Shown piece after piece: positions 1-7,812 of a DNA stretch of 20,477 bases (within the stretch, counting starts at the first letter, position 1; the number at the start of each line of letters is the position of its first letter). The notes under the pieces are model-generated. The model made no database searches, was not told the DNA's origin, and saw only the letters and a program-made list of their open reading frames with translations. Position numbers and translations under genes: made by a program. This stretch comes from a virus, in the IMG/VR virus record IMGVR_UViG_3300024264_001398, positions 1 to 20,477 of that record, one strand, 5' to 3'.

Positions 1-2
1 AC

Positions 3-371
3 TCAATTCGTGATGAAATGGGATCGGAGCAATCAGAAGCATTTACAAACTCTGTGAAACCAGCATTAGAAGCACTATACACAGCACTAGAAGCAACACG
101 TGAAGCAACAACAGCAGGTGTTGGAATTTTAACTGGTGAAGGCGATCCTGTTGAACCAATGGGCGGCGAAGAAGAAATGCCAGCAGTTGATGCAGATGCT
201 GATCCAATGGCAGACGTAGACGTTGATGCAGAAGTAGAAGCACCAGCAGAAGACGATGGCATGGCGGCAGCTGAACCAGCAGTAGGTGGTGAAGAAGAAG
301 CAGGTCGTGCAAAGCGTGAAAGCGTAGAAAGAAGTAGAAAATTAGGTACCATTCTTTCAAAAAAAAAGTAA
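3..371 (+). CDS. Acidic protein, 5'-truncated; upstream part of a putative -1 frameshift gene
   Basis: The reading frame is already open at the left edge (first whole codon at 3), so the true start is probably outside the window; the first in-frame ATG is at 18. The visible part begins with an alanine-rich helical stretch, followed by a very acidic, low-complexity Asp/Glu/Ala/Pro-rich middle and a short basic tail that ends in three lysines before TAA (369-371). I do not recognise a family. The acidic composition would suit a scaffold, chaperone or disordered linker, but this is speculation. The last codons are AAA AAA AAG TAA, a dnaX-like slippery sequence, and the -1 frame beyond the stop stays open to 697. 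The product may therefore exist in a short form and an extended form. A homopolymer sequencing error is the main alternative. Confidence 0.6.
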   Translation, partial: SIRDEMGSEQSEAFTNSVKPALEALYTALEATREATTAGVGILTGEGDPVEPMGGEEEMPAVDADADPMADVDVDAEVEAPAEDDGMAAAEPAVGGEEEAGRAKRESVERSRKLGTILSKKK

Positions 372-391
372 ATGAAGAGGCTAGTTCCTCT
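362..391 (+). promoter_or_regulatory. Putative -1 ribosomal frameshift signal (A AAA AAG plus hairpin)
   Basis: The upstream frame reads AAA (363-365), AAG (366-368), TAA (369-371) at the end of a run of nine A, giving the heptamer A AAA AAG at 362-368. This is the same slippery heptamer, in the same phase, as E. coli dnaX. Seven bases later a hairpin can form: AGAGG (376-380), a six-base loop, CCTCT (387-391). A -1 slip reads through into the frame that ends at 697. The elements are seen directly; their function is inference. The A9 run could instead act by transcriptional slippage. Confidence 0.55.
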
Positions 392-697
392 GAAAAATTA
401 ATTCTTGTAATAAGAAACATACTCGCTGACGCAAACTTGAAAAAGCAAGCCAGCGAGTTTTCTTTTGATGCATTAAACAACTTAATGAAAAATGCTGGAC
501 GTGAGCAGTTCGATTACAGAACTTTTAAAGCCGCTTATGATTCAGATGAACGTTTAAAGTCTATGATTAAAAACTTTAATCAAGACGGTATTACACTAAA
601 AACTGATACAGATGCTGATTCTCAAGCACCGCAACAGGATTTGGGTAATAAAGCAGTTAGCCAAATGGCAAAACGTGCTACCAAAAAACGCCAATAA
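365..697 (+). CDS. Basic C-terminal part of a frameshifted protein, or small hypothetical protein
   Basis: This frame is open from within the A-run to TAA at 695-697 (about 110 codons). It has no ATG or GTG near its beginning; the first plausible independent start is a TTG at 437 with no Shine-Dalgarno sequence before it. The residues between 374 and 437 look like genuine protein: an amphipathic stretch with SEKLILVIRNILADANLKK, continuous with the following FSFDALNNLMKNAG. This favours expression as the -1 extension of the preceding ORF. The C-terminus is basic, ending in MAKRATKKRQ. It resembles conserved hypothetical proteins I associate with marine T4-like phages, but I cannot assign a function. 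If it is translated alone, it would be 86 residues from the TTG. Confidence 0.55.
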   Translation, partial: KVNEEASSSEKLILVIRNILADANLKKQASEFSFDALNNLMKNAGREQFDYRTFKAAYDSDERLKSMIKNFNQDGITLKTDTDADSQAPQQDLGNKAVSQMAKRATKKRQ

Positions 698-700
698 TAC

Positions 701-729
701 TTGACAAACAATAAATTTTAATGTATTAT
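701..729 (+). promoter_or_regulatory. Sigma70-type promoter upstream of the nfu-like gene
   Basis: A perfect -35 box TTGACA (701-706) is separated by 17 bases from a -10 box TATTAT (724-729). It sits just after the stop of the preceding ORF and 25 bases before the ATG at 755. This should be read by host RNA polymerase and would give early or middle expression of the Nfu and exonuclease genes. Confidence 0.75.
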
Positions 730-754
730 AGTAACTAATACTATAGGAGAAGAC

Positions 755-1042
755 ATGTCTCGAACAAATGAGGAAATAGTACAGACTATCCACGACTTGA
801 TCGAAACTAGAATACAACCAGCAGTATCGTCACACGGAGGCAAAATTAATTTTGTTTCATATGATGAAGGTAAGCTGATTCTAGAATTAAGCGGAGCCTG
901 TGCAGGGTGTGCAGGAAGTACTGCTACATTAAAATTTGGTGTTGAAAATATGGTAAAACACTATGTACCTGAAGTTACAGAAGTAGATGCTATACACGAC
1001 GAAAATAGCGGAGTAGAACCATATTACAAGGAAAACACTTAA
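755..1042 (+). CDS. nfuA: Nfu/NifU C-terminal-type iron-sulfur cluster scaffold
   Basis: This 95-residue protein is essentially one NifU C-terminal domain. It has HGGKINFV around residues 27-34, then the cluster-binding GACAGCAG with Cys49 and Cys52 (CxxC), and a TLKFGVENM stretch followed by PEV. Such domains bind an Fe4S4 (or Fe2S2) cluster at a homodimer interface and pass it to client proteins in the cytoplasm. The degenerate N-terminal A-type domain of bacterial NfuA is absent, so this is a minimal form. AGGAGA at 745-750 is well placed for the ATG at 755, and the gene overlaps the next by one base (TAATG). A sigma70-type promoter lies directly upstream. The likely role is to keep host or phage Fe-S proteins active during infection, which is inference. 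The family call is firm; the symbol is approximate. Confidence 0.9.
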   Translation: MSRTNEEIVQTIHDLIETRIQPAVSSHGGKINFVSYDEGKLILELSGACAGCAGSTATLKFGVENMVKHYVPEVTEVDAIHDENSGVEPYYKENT

Positions 1043-1746
1043 TGTCATTAATACAAAAGAAGTTTGATTATCAACCGATTAACCGCAAACAAATAGACGG
1101 TAGGCGTTTATACCAAACTCCTGATGGAGGCGCTGTAGCAAGCGTTACTACAATCTTAGACGCCACTAGTGACAAGACAGGACTTATTGCCTGGCGTAAA
1201 CGTGTTGGTGAAACTAAAGCACGAGAAATCACAACAGAAGCGGCCGGTGTAGGAACACGTATGCACAAGTATTTGGAAGACTATGTAGAGACAGGCGTAA
1301 TGCCAACTCCGGGTAGTAATCCATTTGCTAAGAAAGCACACGCAATGGCTCAACAAGTACTCGAACATGCCATGGGTGATGTAGATGAAATATGGGGAAG
1401 TGAAGTTGCTCTATATGTTCCGCAAATGTATGCTGGTACTACTGACTTAGTAGGACAATACAAGGGTCAGCCCTGCATAATGGATTTTAAGCAAACTAAC
1501 AAGCCTAAGAAGCTAGAGTATGTACAAAACTATTTTTTACAGTTAGTAGCATACGCAGAAGCACACAACGAAATCTACGGCACAGATATACGTGAAGGAC
1601 ATATCTTTATGTGTAGTCGTGGCGATGACGGTATGATACTAGGCGGCGAAACATACCAACAGTTTGATGTATGGCCGCATGAGTATGATGAGTGGCGCAA
1701 CGAATGGTACAACAGGGTTTACACATATTACGAGAAGTTCGCATAA
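1042..1746 (+). CDS. PD-(D/E)XK superfamily exonuclease (RecB/Cas4-like)
   Basis: This 234-residue protein shows the core motifs of RecB/Cas4-type nucleases in order. His75 lies in GTRMHKYLEDY, Glu121 comes before the strand, and GTTDLVG has Asp135. IMDFKQTNK supplies Asp148 and Lys150, and a C-terminal helix has Gln167 and Tyr171 (NYFLQLVAYAEAH). These residues would bind Mg2+ and cut DNA. I see no Cys cluster like that of Fe-S Cas4 proteins. It is translationally coupled to the nfu-like gene through TAATG at 1040-1044. Related small nucleases occur in marine T4-like phages, where roles in recombination, repair or host DNA breakdown are usually proposed. The precise substrate cannot be read from sequence. 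Confidence 0.8.
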   Translation: MSLIQKKFDYQPINRKQIDGRRLYQTPDGGAVASVTTILDATSDKTGLIAWRKRVGETKAREITTEAAGVGTRMHKYLEDYVETGVMPTPGSNPFAKKAHAMAQQVLEHAMGDVDEIWGSEVALYVPQMYAGTTDLVGQYKGQPCIMDFKQTNKPKKLEYVQNYFLQLVAYAEAHNEIYGTDIREGHIFMCSRGDDGMILGGETYQQFDVWPHEYDEWRNEWYNRVYTYYEKFA

Positions 1747-1749
1747 ATA
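1742..1749 (+). promoter_or_regulatory. T4-type late promoter motif (CATAAATA)
   Basis: CATAAATA followed by C matches the NATAAATA late promoter pattern of T4-like phages. It overlaps the stop of the exonuclease gene and lies 34 bases before the tail fibre start at 1776. There is no TTGACA-like -35 box, as expected for promoters recognised by a T4 gp55-type late sigma factor. Confidence 0.6.
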
Positions 1750-1775
1750 CATAATAAACGTGTAGGAGATAGCAA

Positions 1776-3515
1776 GTGGCTGTTGTACAAATTAGTAGAA
1801 TTCAAGTAAGAAGAGGACGCAAAGGACAAACGGATATTCCGCAACTTGCGTCTGGTGAAATAGGTTGGGCAGTTGATAGCCAAGAGTTGTTTATAGGCAA
1901 CGGTTCAGTAAGCGAAGGTGCACCGTATGTAGGTAATACTAAGATCCTTACTTCAGCTGATAACATTTTTAGTTTATCTAATCAATATGAATATAGAACA
2001 GATGATTCTATTATACAAACAGGTGCAACTGCACGTACATCAATCAACAGAACATTACAAGATAGATTAGAATTTAATGTTCATGTAGCAGATTTTGGCG
2101 CACAGCATGACACAAGTGCAATTCAAACTGCCGCACTACAACGTGCTATTGATAACTTATTTCTTAATACTAAAACATCTCCTGAAAACAGATACATATT
2201 AAATCTAGCACCTGGTTTATATAAAATTGACAGCAGTCTTAAACTTCCGCCATATGCAACATTAAGAGGTGCAGGAAAAAATAAAACAATTATTGAACAA
2301 ACTGCTAATCATCCAATATTCATTACAGTAAACGGTTCTAGTACGATAGGTAATTATGACGAAACTATTGCATTAAGTGCAAGTAACCAAGCTACTAACA
2401 TTGAAGTAAGCGGTATGACATTACAATACCAAGATACTGCTTCAAAGATTTATAATACTGTATTCAATCTACAAAGTTGTAGAGATAGTTATTTTCATGA
2501 TCTAAAATTAAAAGGTTATTGGGATGGCAACGGCGTACAGGCTGCATCGATTGCTATTAATTTAAAAAGTTTTAGTGGCGCAGTAAGAAGTAACTCTAAC
2601 GTATTTGAAAACATAGACATAGAAGGTTTTGCCTACGGTATTAGCAGTTCACATGATATCGAAAACAATACTTTTAGAGATATGACTTTTAACACAATGT
2701 TAATTGCAGTTAATCTAGGTGCAGGTATGGATGTAATTGACTATACTGATCCAGTAGAATTGGCAGCATACTTAGCAGACGGCCAAGCATATGGCCCTGC
2801 AAATACTATAATTGAAAATTCAGTATTTAGAGAAATATTTAATCAAGGATATGTAGTTGATAAAGGTACAGGAAACGTATCAAGAAACAACAAGTATTAC
2901 GATGTAGGTAACGACGGCGGCTCTACTTCAACAGTTGTTACTAGTGTTATTAAATTTTCTGAAACAGGTAACATAACGAGTGATGATTGGTTCGAAAGAA
3001 CATCTGATTTAAGTTATAGTTCAGAATTTGTAAACGTAAACGATGCAAACAGCAGTAATTGGCTAGTAGACGTTGCTGGACCAAAATATCTACCAGAAGT
3101 AGAAGGTGTATTCAATTACACACATAATGCTATGCATACAGTAAATCCAATAGGCTCTAATGGCAATTGGATATCAGCTTGGCGCTTACCGGCCAATCAA
3201 ACTAGGTCTTTTGAAATTCCTTACACTTATAAGTCTATTAATGCTGATGGCGTTAGACAAGGCGTATTAACTGTAATAATTGACAGAGATAACGAAAAAA
3301 TATCAGTATCAGATGAATATGAATTTATTGGACAAGATATTAGCCTAACTGGGGCCGGAAATAACTTGACATTTAGAGGAAGACTTGTTAATATAACAAG
3401 TGGGGATGTTGCAGATGCAGACAACGACACTGCCTATATTGAAATATATAATGGCACAACTGAGTCTACTGTAACGTTACCGACAATAACTTTTACTCTA
3501 TCGTCAAGGTCTTAA
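1776..3515 (+). CDS. Tail fibre/spike protein with parallel beta-helix
   Basis: This 579-residue protein starts at GTG, with AGGAG at 1764-1768. Residues 1-55 carry an N-terminal module also seen in the giant fibre downstream (VRRG, then SGEIGW, then LFIGNG), resembling the particle-attachment module of Mtd-type and other tail proteins. From about residue 100 to 400 it has the layout of a pectate-lyase-like parallel beta-helix: ADFGAQHD, AIQTAALQRAID, then LNLAPGLYKID, LPPYATLRGAG, and many N/G-rich strands including NTFRDMTF and NSVFREIF. The C-terminal region (about 430-579) is beta-rich and probably forms the tip. Such proteins sit on the virion and bind or degrade host surface glycans. 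No catalytic residues can be assigned. A late promoter motif precedes it, and it overlaps the next gene by one base. Confidence 0.8.
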   Translation: MAVVQISRIQVRRGRKGQTDIPQLASGEIGWAVDSQELFIGNGSVSEGAPYVGNTKILTSADNIFSLSNQYEYRTDDSIIQTGATARTSINRTLQDRLEFNVHVADFGAQHDTSAIQTAALQRAIDNLFLNTKTSPENRYILNLAPGLYKIDSSLKLPPYATLRGAGKNKTIIEQTANHPIFITVNGSSTIGNYDETIALSASNQATNIEVSGMTLQYQDTASKIYNTVFNLQSCRDSYFHDLKLKGYWDGNGVQAASIAINLKSFSGAVRSNSNVFENIDIEGFAYGISSSHDIENNTFRDMTFNTMLIAVNLGAGMDVIDYTDPVELAAYLADGQAYGPANTIIENSVFREIFNQGYVVDKGTGNVSRNNKYYDVGNDGGSTSTVVTSVIKFSETGNITSDDWFERTSDLSYSSEFVNVNDANSSNWLVDVAGPKYLPEVEGVFNYTHNAMHTVNPIGSNGNWISAWRLPANQTRSFEIPYTYKSINADGVRQGVLTVIIDRDNEKISVSDEYEFIGQDISLTGAGNNLTFRGRLVNITSGDVADADNDTAYIEIYNGTTESTVTLPTITFTLSSRS

Positions 3516-3937
3516 TGTTTACGAAAAATTTTGAAGAACAACTAGCAGCCTGGAAAACATTTAGAGAGTCATTAGAGACAGTTGAAGAACCATTTCAGCA
3601 TGTCCGAGACTTTTATAAGAATGCTCCACTGAAAAGAATTAGCTGGGATCCCTGGGATCAAAGCTCTTGGGCAAGTCCTTGGGAGCTTCTAGAAGAGAAC
3701 CAATATTGCGAGTTTGGAATCGTACTGGGAATGTGTTATTCCCTACAGTTAACTGAACGCTTTTCAGAGAGTAAATTTGAGATACATATTTGTACGAATA
3801 ATAAAAAGTCCGAGACCCACTACTTATTATTCGTAGATAACAACATAATTAATTACAACAATGAAGTGGTTTCACGAGAGGAATTACCGGATGCTATATT
3901 TTCGCAACGAGTTTACATCATGCCCCAGCTCCACTAA
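3515..3937 (+). CDS. Hypothetical protein coupled to the tail fibre gene
   Basis: This 140-residue protein has many aromatic residues (WDPWDQSSWASPWELL around 45-60) and no signal peptide or membrane segment. I do not recognise the family. Its ATG overlaps the stop of the tail fibre gene (TAATG), so it is probably translated by coupling. This suggests, without proving, a fibre-related role such as chaperone or attachment factor. The gap to nrdA is 50 bases. Confidence 0.65.
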   Translation: MFTKNFEEQLAAWKTFRESLETVEEPFQHVRDFYKNAPLKRISWDPWDQSSWASPWELLEENQYCEFGIVLGMCYSLQLTERFSESKFEIHICTNNKKSETHYLLFVDNNIINYNNEVVSREELPDAIFSQRVYIMPQLH

Positions 3938-3987
3938 ATACCTCAGCAAATATAAACATTTTAACTAGATATAAACAGGAGTCATTC

Positions 3988-6288
3988 ATGTCAAACGGCA
4001 TTCATATTGTAAAACGATCAGGCGGTGCAGAACCAATTAACATTAATAAAATACACAAAGTGGTAGAACATGCATGTGAAGGTTTAGCCGGCGTAAGTAG
4101 CAGTCAAATTGAAATGAACGCTAACTTACAGTTTTATGATGGTATGAGTACTAGTGAGATACAAGAAGTGTTAGTACGCTCAGCCAACGATCTTATTAGC
4201 TTAGACAATCCAAACTACCAGTATGCGGCTGCAAGATTACTAACTTACGGATTATACAAACAAGTATTTGGAGAATTTTTAGCAGTTAGTTTCAAACAAA
4301 TTATTGATCAAAATATTGAACGTGGATTATATGATCCTGCAATACTAAACAGCTATACTGACGAAGAAATTGAAACGTTGAATCGTTACATTCATCACAA
4401 GCGTGATGAGAACTTTACCTATGCAGGCATGAGACAAGTTGTTGACAAATATCTAGTACAAGATCGTTCTACAGGAGAAATATTTGAAACTCCTCAGTTC
4501 ATGTATATGATGATTGCGGCAACATTATTTGCAAACTATCCAGCAGAAACACGTATGCATTACGTAAGGAGATACTACGATGCGACCTCACTATTTAAAG
4601 TCAATATCCCAACCCCAGTCATGGCAGGTGTCAGGACCCCTGTACGTCAGTTTGCAAGTTGCGTACTTGTTGATAGTGATGACACTTTGGATAGTATTTT
4701 TGCTAGTGATATGGCTATTGGCCGCTATACTGCTCAACGTGCGGGCATTGGCATTAACGCTGGTAGAATACGCGGAGTCAACGCAAAAATACGTGGCGGA
4801 GAAGTGGCGCACACTGGTATCGTTCCGTTTTTAAAGAAGTTTGAATCAACTGTACGTTGTTGTACACAGAATGGGGTACGTGGCGGTAGTGCTACTACAC
4901 ACTTCCCGTTTTGGCATCAAGAGATTGAAGATATCCTTGTACTAAAGAACAACAAAGGCACAGAGGACAATCGTGTACGTAAATTAGATTACAGTATACA
5001 GTTAAACAAAACAATGTATGAAAGGTTATTATCTGGTCAAGATATAACTCTTTTCTCGCCGCATGATGTACCTGGATTGTATGAAGCATACTTTGGCGAT
5101 GCAGACGAGTTTAAAGAAATGTATGAAAAATACGAACGTGCTACAAGTATTAAGAAGAAAAAAGTATCAGCAATGGACTTGTTCTCAGCATTAATAAAAG
5201 AACGTGCAGAGACAGGACGTATATACATTATGAATGTTGATCATGCTAATACACATAGCTCATTTAAAGACACAGTATACATGAGTAACTTGTGTCAAGA
5301 AATTACATTACCAACAAAGCCACTTAATCATATTGACGATCCAGAAGGTGAAATTGCTTTATGTATTCTAAGTGCTATTAATGTTGGTACTATAAGAGAC
5401 TTAAATGATTTAGAAGAATTATGCGAACTGGCAGTAAGAGCATTAGAAGAAATTATTGACTATCAACGCTACCCAATTAAGGCAGCAGAAATTAGTACAA
5501 AAGCAAGACGTTCATTAGGCATAGGTTATATTGGACTAGCTCATTATCTTGCCAAGAACCATGTTAAGTATGATGACAAAGAAGCTTGGAAGATAGTACA
5601 CGATCTTAGTGAAGCGTTCCAATATTACTTGTTAAAAGCATCTAATAAACTTGCACAAGAACGTGGTGCGTGTGAGTACTTTGACCGTACTAAATATAGC
5701 GACGGCATTCTTCCAATTGATACTTATAAGAGTGACGTTGATAATATTGTGGAGAACAAGTTAAATTATGATTGGGATACTTTACGAGTTCAGATCAAAG
5801 AACACGGTCTTAGGCACAGCACATTGTCCGCACAGATGCCTTCGGAGAGCAGTTCCGTTGTGTCGAACGCAACAAACGGAATCGAACCACCTAGAGGTTA
5901 CTTGTCCGTTAAGAAGTCCAAGAAAGGGCCTCTTAAGCAGATTGTTCCACAGTATCAAACATTAAAGAATTATTATAGTTTACTATGGGATATGCCTAGC
6001 AATGAAGGCTATATCAATGTAGTTGCTGTAATGCAAAAATTCTTTGATCAAGCAATTAGCGGTAATTGGAGTTACAATCCAACACACTTCGAAAATAACG
6101 AAGTACCGATGAGTGTTATGTTACAAGATTTATTAAACACTTACAAGTACGGTTGGAAGACATCGTACTACCAAAACACTTATGATTATAAAACTGATCC
6201 AAGTGAAATAGAAGAAGAAGCACAACAAGTAGAATTAGCACCTAGTGAAATAGACGAAGGTGAAGAATGTGAGGCATGTGCAATTTAG
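3988..6288 (+). CDS. nrdA: Ribonucleoside-diphosphate reductase class Ia, alpha subunit
   Basis: NrdA reduces NDPs to dNDPs in the cytoplasm with the radical-generating NrdB. The 766 residues match E. coli NrdA closely from end to end. An ATP-cone (about 5-95) contains VKRSGG and the INKIHKV helix. Cys225 (QFASCVLV), Cys436 with Asn434 and Glu438 (SNLCQEI), and Cys459 (ALCILSAINVG) correspond to the E. coli active-site set. Tyr727-Tyr728 (SYYQNT) are the radical-transfer tyrosines. The C-terminal redox pair is Cys761-Cys764 (CEAC), a CX2C spacing instead of the CX4C of E. coli. AGGAG at 3977-3981 supports the ATG at 3988. It lies ahead of nrdB and a glutaredoxin gene, the usual phage dNTP supply block. 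It has the full ATP-cone for allosteric activity control. Confidence 0.98.
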   Translation: MSNGIHIVKRSGGAEPININKIHKVVEHACEGLAGVSSSQIEMNANLQFYDGMSTSEIQEVLVRSANDLISLDNPNYQYAAARLLTYGLYKQVFGEFLAVSFKQIIDQNIERGLYDPAILNSYTDEEIETLNRYIHHKRDENFTYAGMRQVVDKYLVQDRSTGEIFETPQFMYMMIAATLFANYPAETRMHYVRRYYDATSLFKVNIPTPVMAGVRTPVRQFASCVLVDSDDTLDSIFASDMAIGRYTAQRAGIGINAGRIRGVNAKIRGGEVAHTGIVPFLKKFESTVRCCTQNGVRGGSATTHFPFWHQEIEDILVLKNNKGTEDNRVRKLDYSIQLNKTMYERLLSGQDITLFSPHDVPGLYEAYFGDADEFKEMYEKYERATSIKKKKVSAMDLFSALIKERAETGRIYIMNVDHANTHSSFKDTVYMSNLCQEITLPTKPLNHIDDPEGEIALCILSAINVGTIRDLNDLEELCELAVRALEEIIDYQRYPIKAAEISTKARRSLGIGYIGLAHYLAKNHVKYDDKEAWKIVHDLSEAFQYYLLKASNKLAQERGACEYFDRTKYSDGILPIDTYKSDVDNIVENKLNYDWDTLRVQIKEHGLRHSTLSAQMPSESSSVVSNATNGIEPPRGYLSVKKSKKGPLKQIVPQYQTLKNYYSLLWDMPSNEGYINVVAVMQKFFDQAISGNWSYNPTHFENNEVPMSVMLQDLLNTYKYGWKTSYYQNTYDYKTDPSEIEEEAQQVELAPSEIDEGEECEACAI

Positions 6289-6291
6289 TGG

Positions 6292-6320
6292 TTGACTTAT
6301 TAAGATAAGTAAGTTACTAT
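6292..6320 (+). promoter_or_regulatory. Sigma70-type promoter upstream of nrdB
   Basis: TTGACT (6292-6297), a 17-base spacer and TACTAT (6315-6320) lie in the 58-base gap between nrdA and nrdB. This would let nrdB and the glutaredoxin gene be transcribed independently of nrdA. AGAGGA at 6335-6340 is the ribosome binding site for the nrdB ATG at 6347. Confidence 0.65.
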
Positions 6321-6346
6321 ATAAAGACAGAGATAGAGGAAGCAAG

Positions 6347-7450
6347 ATGGCAAAAACTGTATTCAATAAAGAAAAGGTGGATTTCACCAAACAAAATATG
6401 TTCTTCGGAGCAGATCAAAACACACAACGTTATGATGTATTTAAATTTCCTGTGTTTGATAAATTAAATCAAACTATGCTTGGATACTTTTGGCGACCTG
6501 AAGAAGTAAGTCTACAAAAAGACAGAGCTGACTTTGCTAACTTCCGCCCAGAGCAGAAGCACATCTTTACTTCCAATTTGAAATATCAGACGCTACTCGA
6601 TAGTGTCCAAGGACGTGGTCCATGCCTAGCATTTTTGCCGCATGTTTCACTTCCTGAACTAGAAGGGTGTATTGTTACTTGGGACTTCTTTGAAACAATC
6701 CATTCACGTAGTTATACACACATTATGAAGAACGTGTATGCTGACCCGTCAGAAGTGTTTGATACTATTTTAGATGACGAAAAAATTATCGCTAGAGCAG
6801 AAAGTGTAACTAAACATTACGATGCATTTACAGAAGTTGCTGATGCGTATACACATCGCAAAGAAGGCAACATGCGTGATGTTAAAAAGAAATTGTATCT
6901 TGCTATGCAAACAGTAAACATTCTTGAAGGCTTACGTTTCTATGTAAGTTTTGCATGTACTTTTGCGTTTGGTGAGCTAAAACTAATGGAAGGTTCTGCA
7001 AAGATTATTTCATTAATTGCTCGTGACGAAGCACAACACCTAGCACTAAGCACACACGTATTGAAGATGTGGGCAAATGGCAAAGACGATCCAGAGATGG
7101 CAGAGATTGCTAAAGAGTGCAAAGAAGAAGTATACGACTTATGGCGTGAATGTGTTGCAGAAGAAAAAGACTGGGCAAACTATTTGTTTAAAGATGGTAG
7201 TATGATTGGTCTTAATGATAAACTGTTACATCAGTATGTAGAATACATTGCAAATAGACGACTCAAAGCGTTAGGCTTAGATGCTATATTTGATGCTCCA
7301 GTAAATACTAACCCGCTACCATGGACACAACATTGGCTATCTAGCTCAGGCTTGCAGGTTGCACCGCAAGAGACAGAAGTTGAAAGTTATATCATTGGTG
7401 GCATCAAACAGGATGTTGATAAAGACAGCCTAAAAGGATTCAGTTTATAA
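6347..7450 (+). CDS. nrdB: Ribonucleoside-diphosphate reductase class Ia, beta subunit
   Basis: NrdB houses the diiron centre and stable tyrosyl radical used by NrdA. The 367 residues align with E. coli NrdB throughout. Metal ligands are visible as Asp85 (TLLDSVQGR), Glu116 and His119 (FETIHSRSYTH), Glu194 (NILEGLRFYV), and Glu228 and His231 (ARDEAQH). The radical tyrosine is Tyr123. With all ligands and the tyrosine present it should be a true class Ia Fe-type subunit, not a radical-free Ic enzyme. The extreme C-terminus (DSLKGFSL) resembles the E. coli tail that docks onto NrdA. It has its own promoter and overlaps the glutaredoxin gene by one base (TAATG). Confidence 0.98.
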   Translation: MAKTVFNKEKVDFTKQNMFFGADQNTQRYDVFKFPVFDKLNQTMLGYFWRPEEVSLQKDRADFANFRPEQKHIFTSNLKYQTLLDSVQGRGPCLAFLPHVSLPELEGCIVTWDFFETIHSRSYTHIMKNVYADPSEVFDTILDDEKIIARAESVTKHYDAFTEVADAYTHRKEGNMRDVKKKLYLAMQTVNILEGLRFYVSFACTFAFGELKLMEGSAKIISLIARDEAQHLALSTHVLKMWANGKDDPEMAEIAKECKEEVYDLWRECVAEEKDWANYLFKDGSMIGLNDKLLHQYVEYIANRRLKALGLDAIFDAPVNTNPLPWTQHWLSSSGLQVAPQETEVESYIIGGIKQDVDKDSLKGFSL

Positions 7451-7701
7451 TGATTGAAATTTATGGAAAACCACAATGCCCTTACTGCGATAAAGCAAAA
7501 GCAATTTGCGAAATGCGTCAGTTAGAGTATACGTACAAAACACTTGGCACCGATTATACTAAGGAAGAACTGTTAGAAAACTTCCCAGGTGCCCGTACAG
7601 TGCCACAGATCCGTATTAACGGAACAGCAATTGGCGGCTACGATCAGTTTAGTACATACTTAGAAGAAACCGGCTATAATGGCACGGGACATACACTTTA
7701 G
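7450..7701 (+). CDS. Glutaredoxin
   Basis: This 83-residue dithiol glutaredoxin has the CPYC active site at Cys10-Cys13, the cis-proline segment TVPQI (Pro52) and the GGYD glutathione-binding turn at 62-65. It is complete for the family. Overlap with the nrdB stop (TAATG) and co-transcription with the reductase genes indicate that it re-reduces the NrdA C-terminal cysteines. It is equivalent in role to T4 NrdC, though the sequence is of the small Grx type. Confidence 0.95.
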   Translation: MIEIYGKPQCPYCDKAKAICEMRQLEYTYKTLGTDYTKEELLENFPGARTVPQIRINGTAIGGYDQFSTYLEETGYNGTGHTL

Positions 7702-7715
7702 AAAGGTAACACCAC

Positions 7716-7808
7716 ATGGCACTTAGAAAACCTCGTAAAACTACAGGCGCTAAGAAAATTAAACCAGCGGCAACGCGAGCCACTAAAAAGGCTATTAAAC
7801 GAAGATAA
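7716..7808 (+). CDS. Very small basic protein, 30 residues
   Basis: An ATG at 7716 preceded by AAAGG at 7703-7707 opens a 30-codon frame ending in TAA at 7806-7808. The product is about half Lys, Arg and Ala (MALRKPRKTTGAKKIKPAAT followed by RATKKAIKRR), with no acidic residues. It resembles the lysine/alanine-rich tails of H1-like DNA-binding proteins. It fits the 110-base gap between glutaredoxin and the next gene exactly, leaving only four bases on the right. Nucleic-acid binding is inferred from charge alone. The good ribosome binding site and biased composition favour a real gene. Confidence 0.6.
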   Translation: MALRKPRKTTGAKKIKPAATRATKKAIKRR

Positions 7809-7812
7809 AAAT

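Noticed and set aside
43-480. 145-codon minus-strand frame, Leu/His-rich
   Set aside because: Composition is an artefact of reading the acidic GAA/GCA-rich plus strand backwards.
3933-3940. Late-promoter-like ACTAAATA before nrdA
   Set aside because: One mismatch to NATAAATA and an unexpected location before an early-type gene; no -35 box or good -10 box was found either, so the nrdA promoter remains unassigned.
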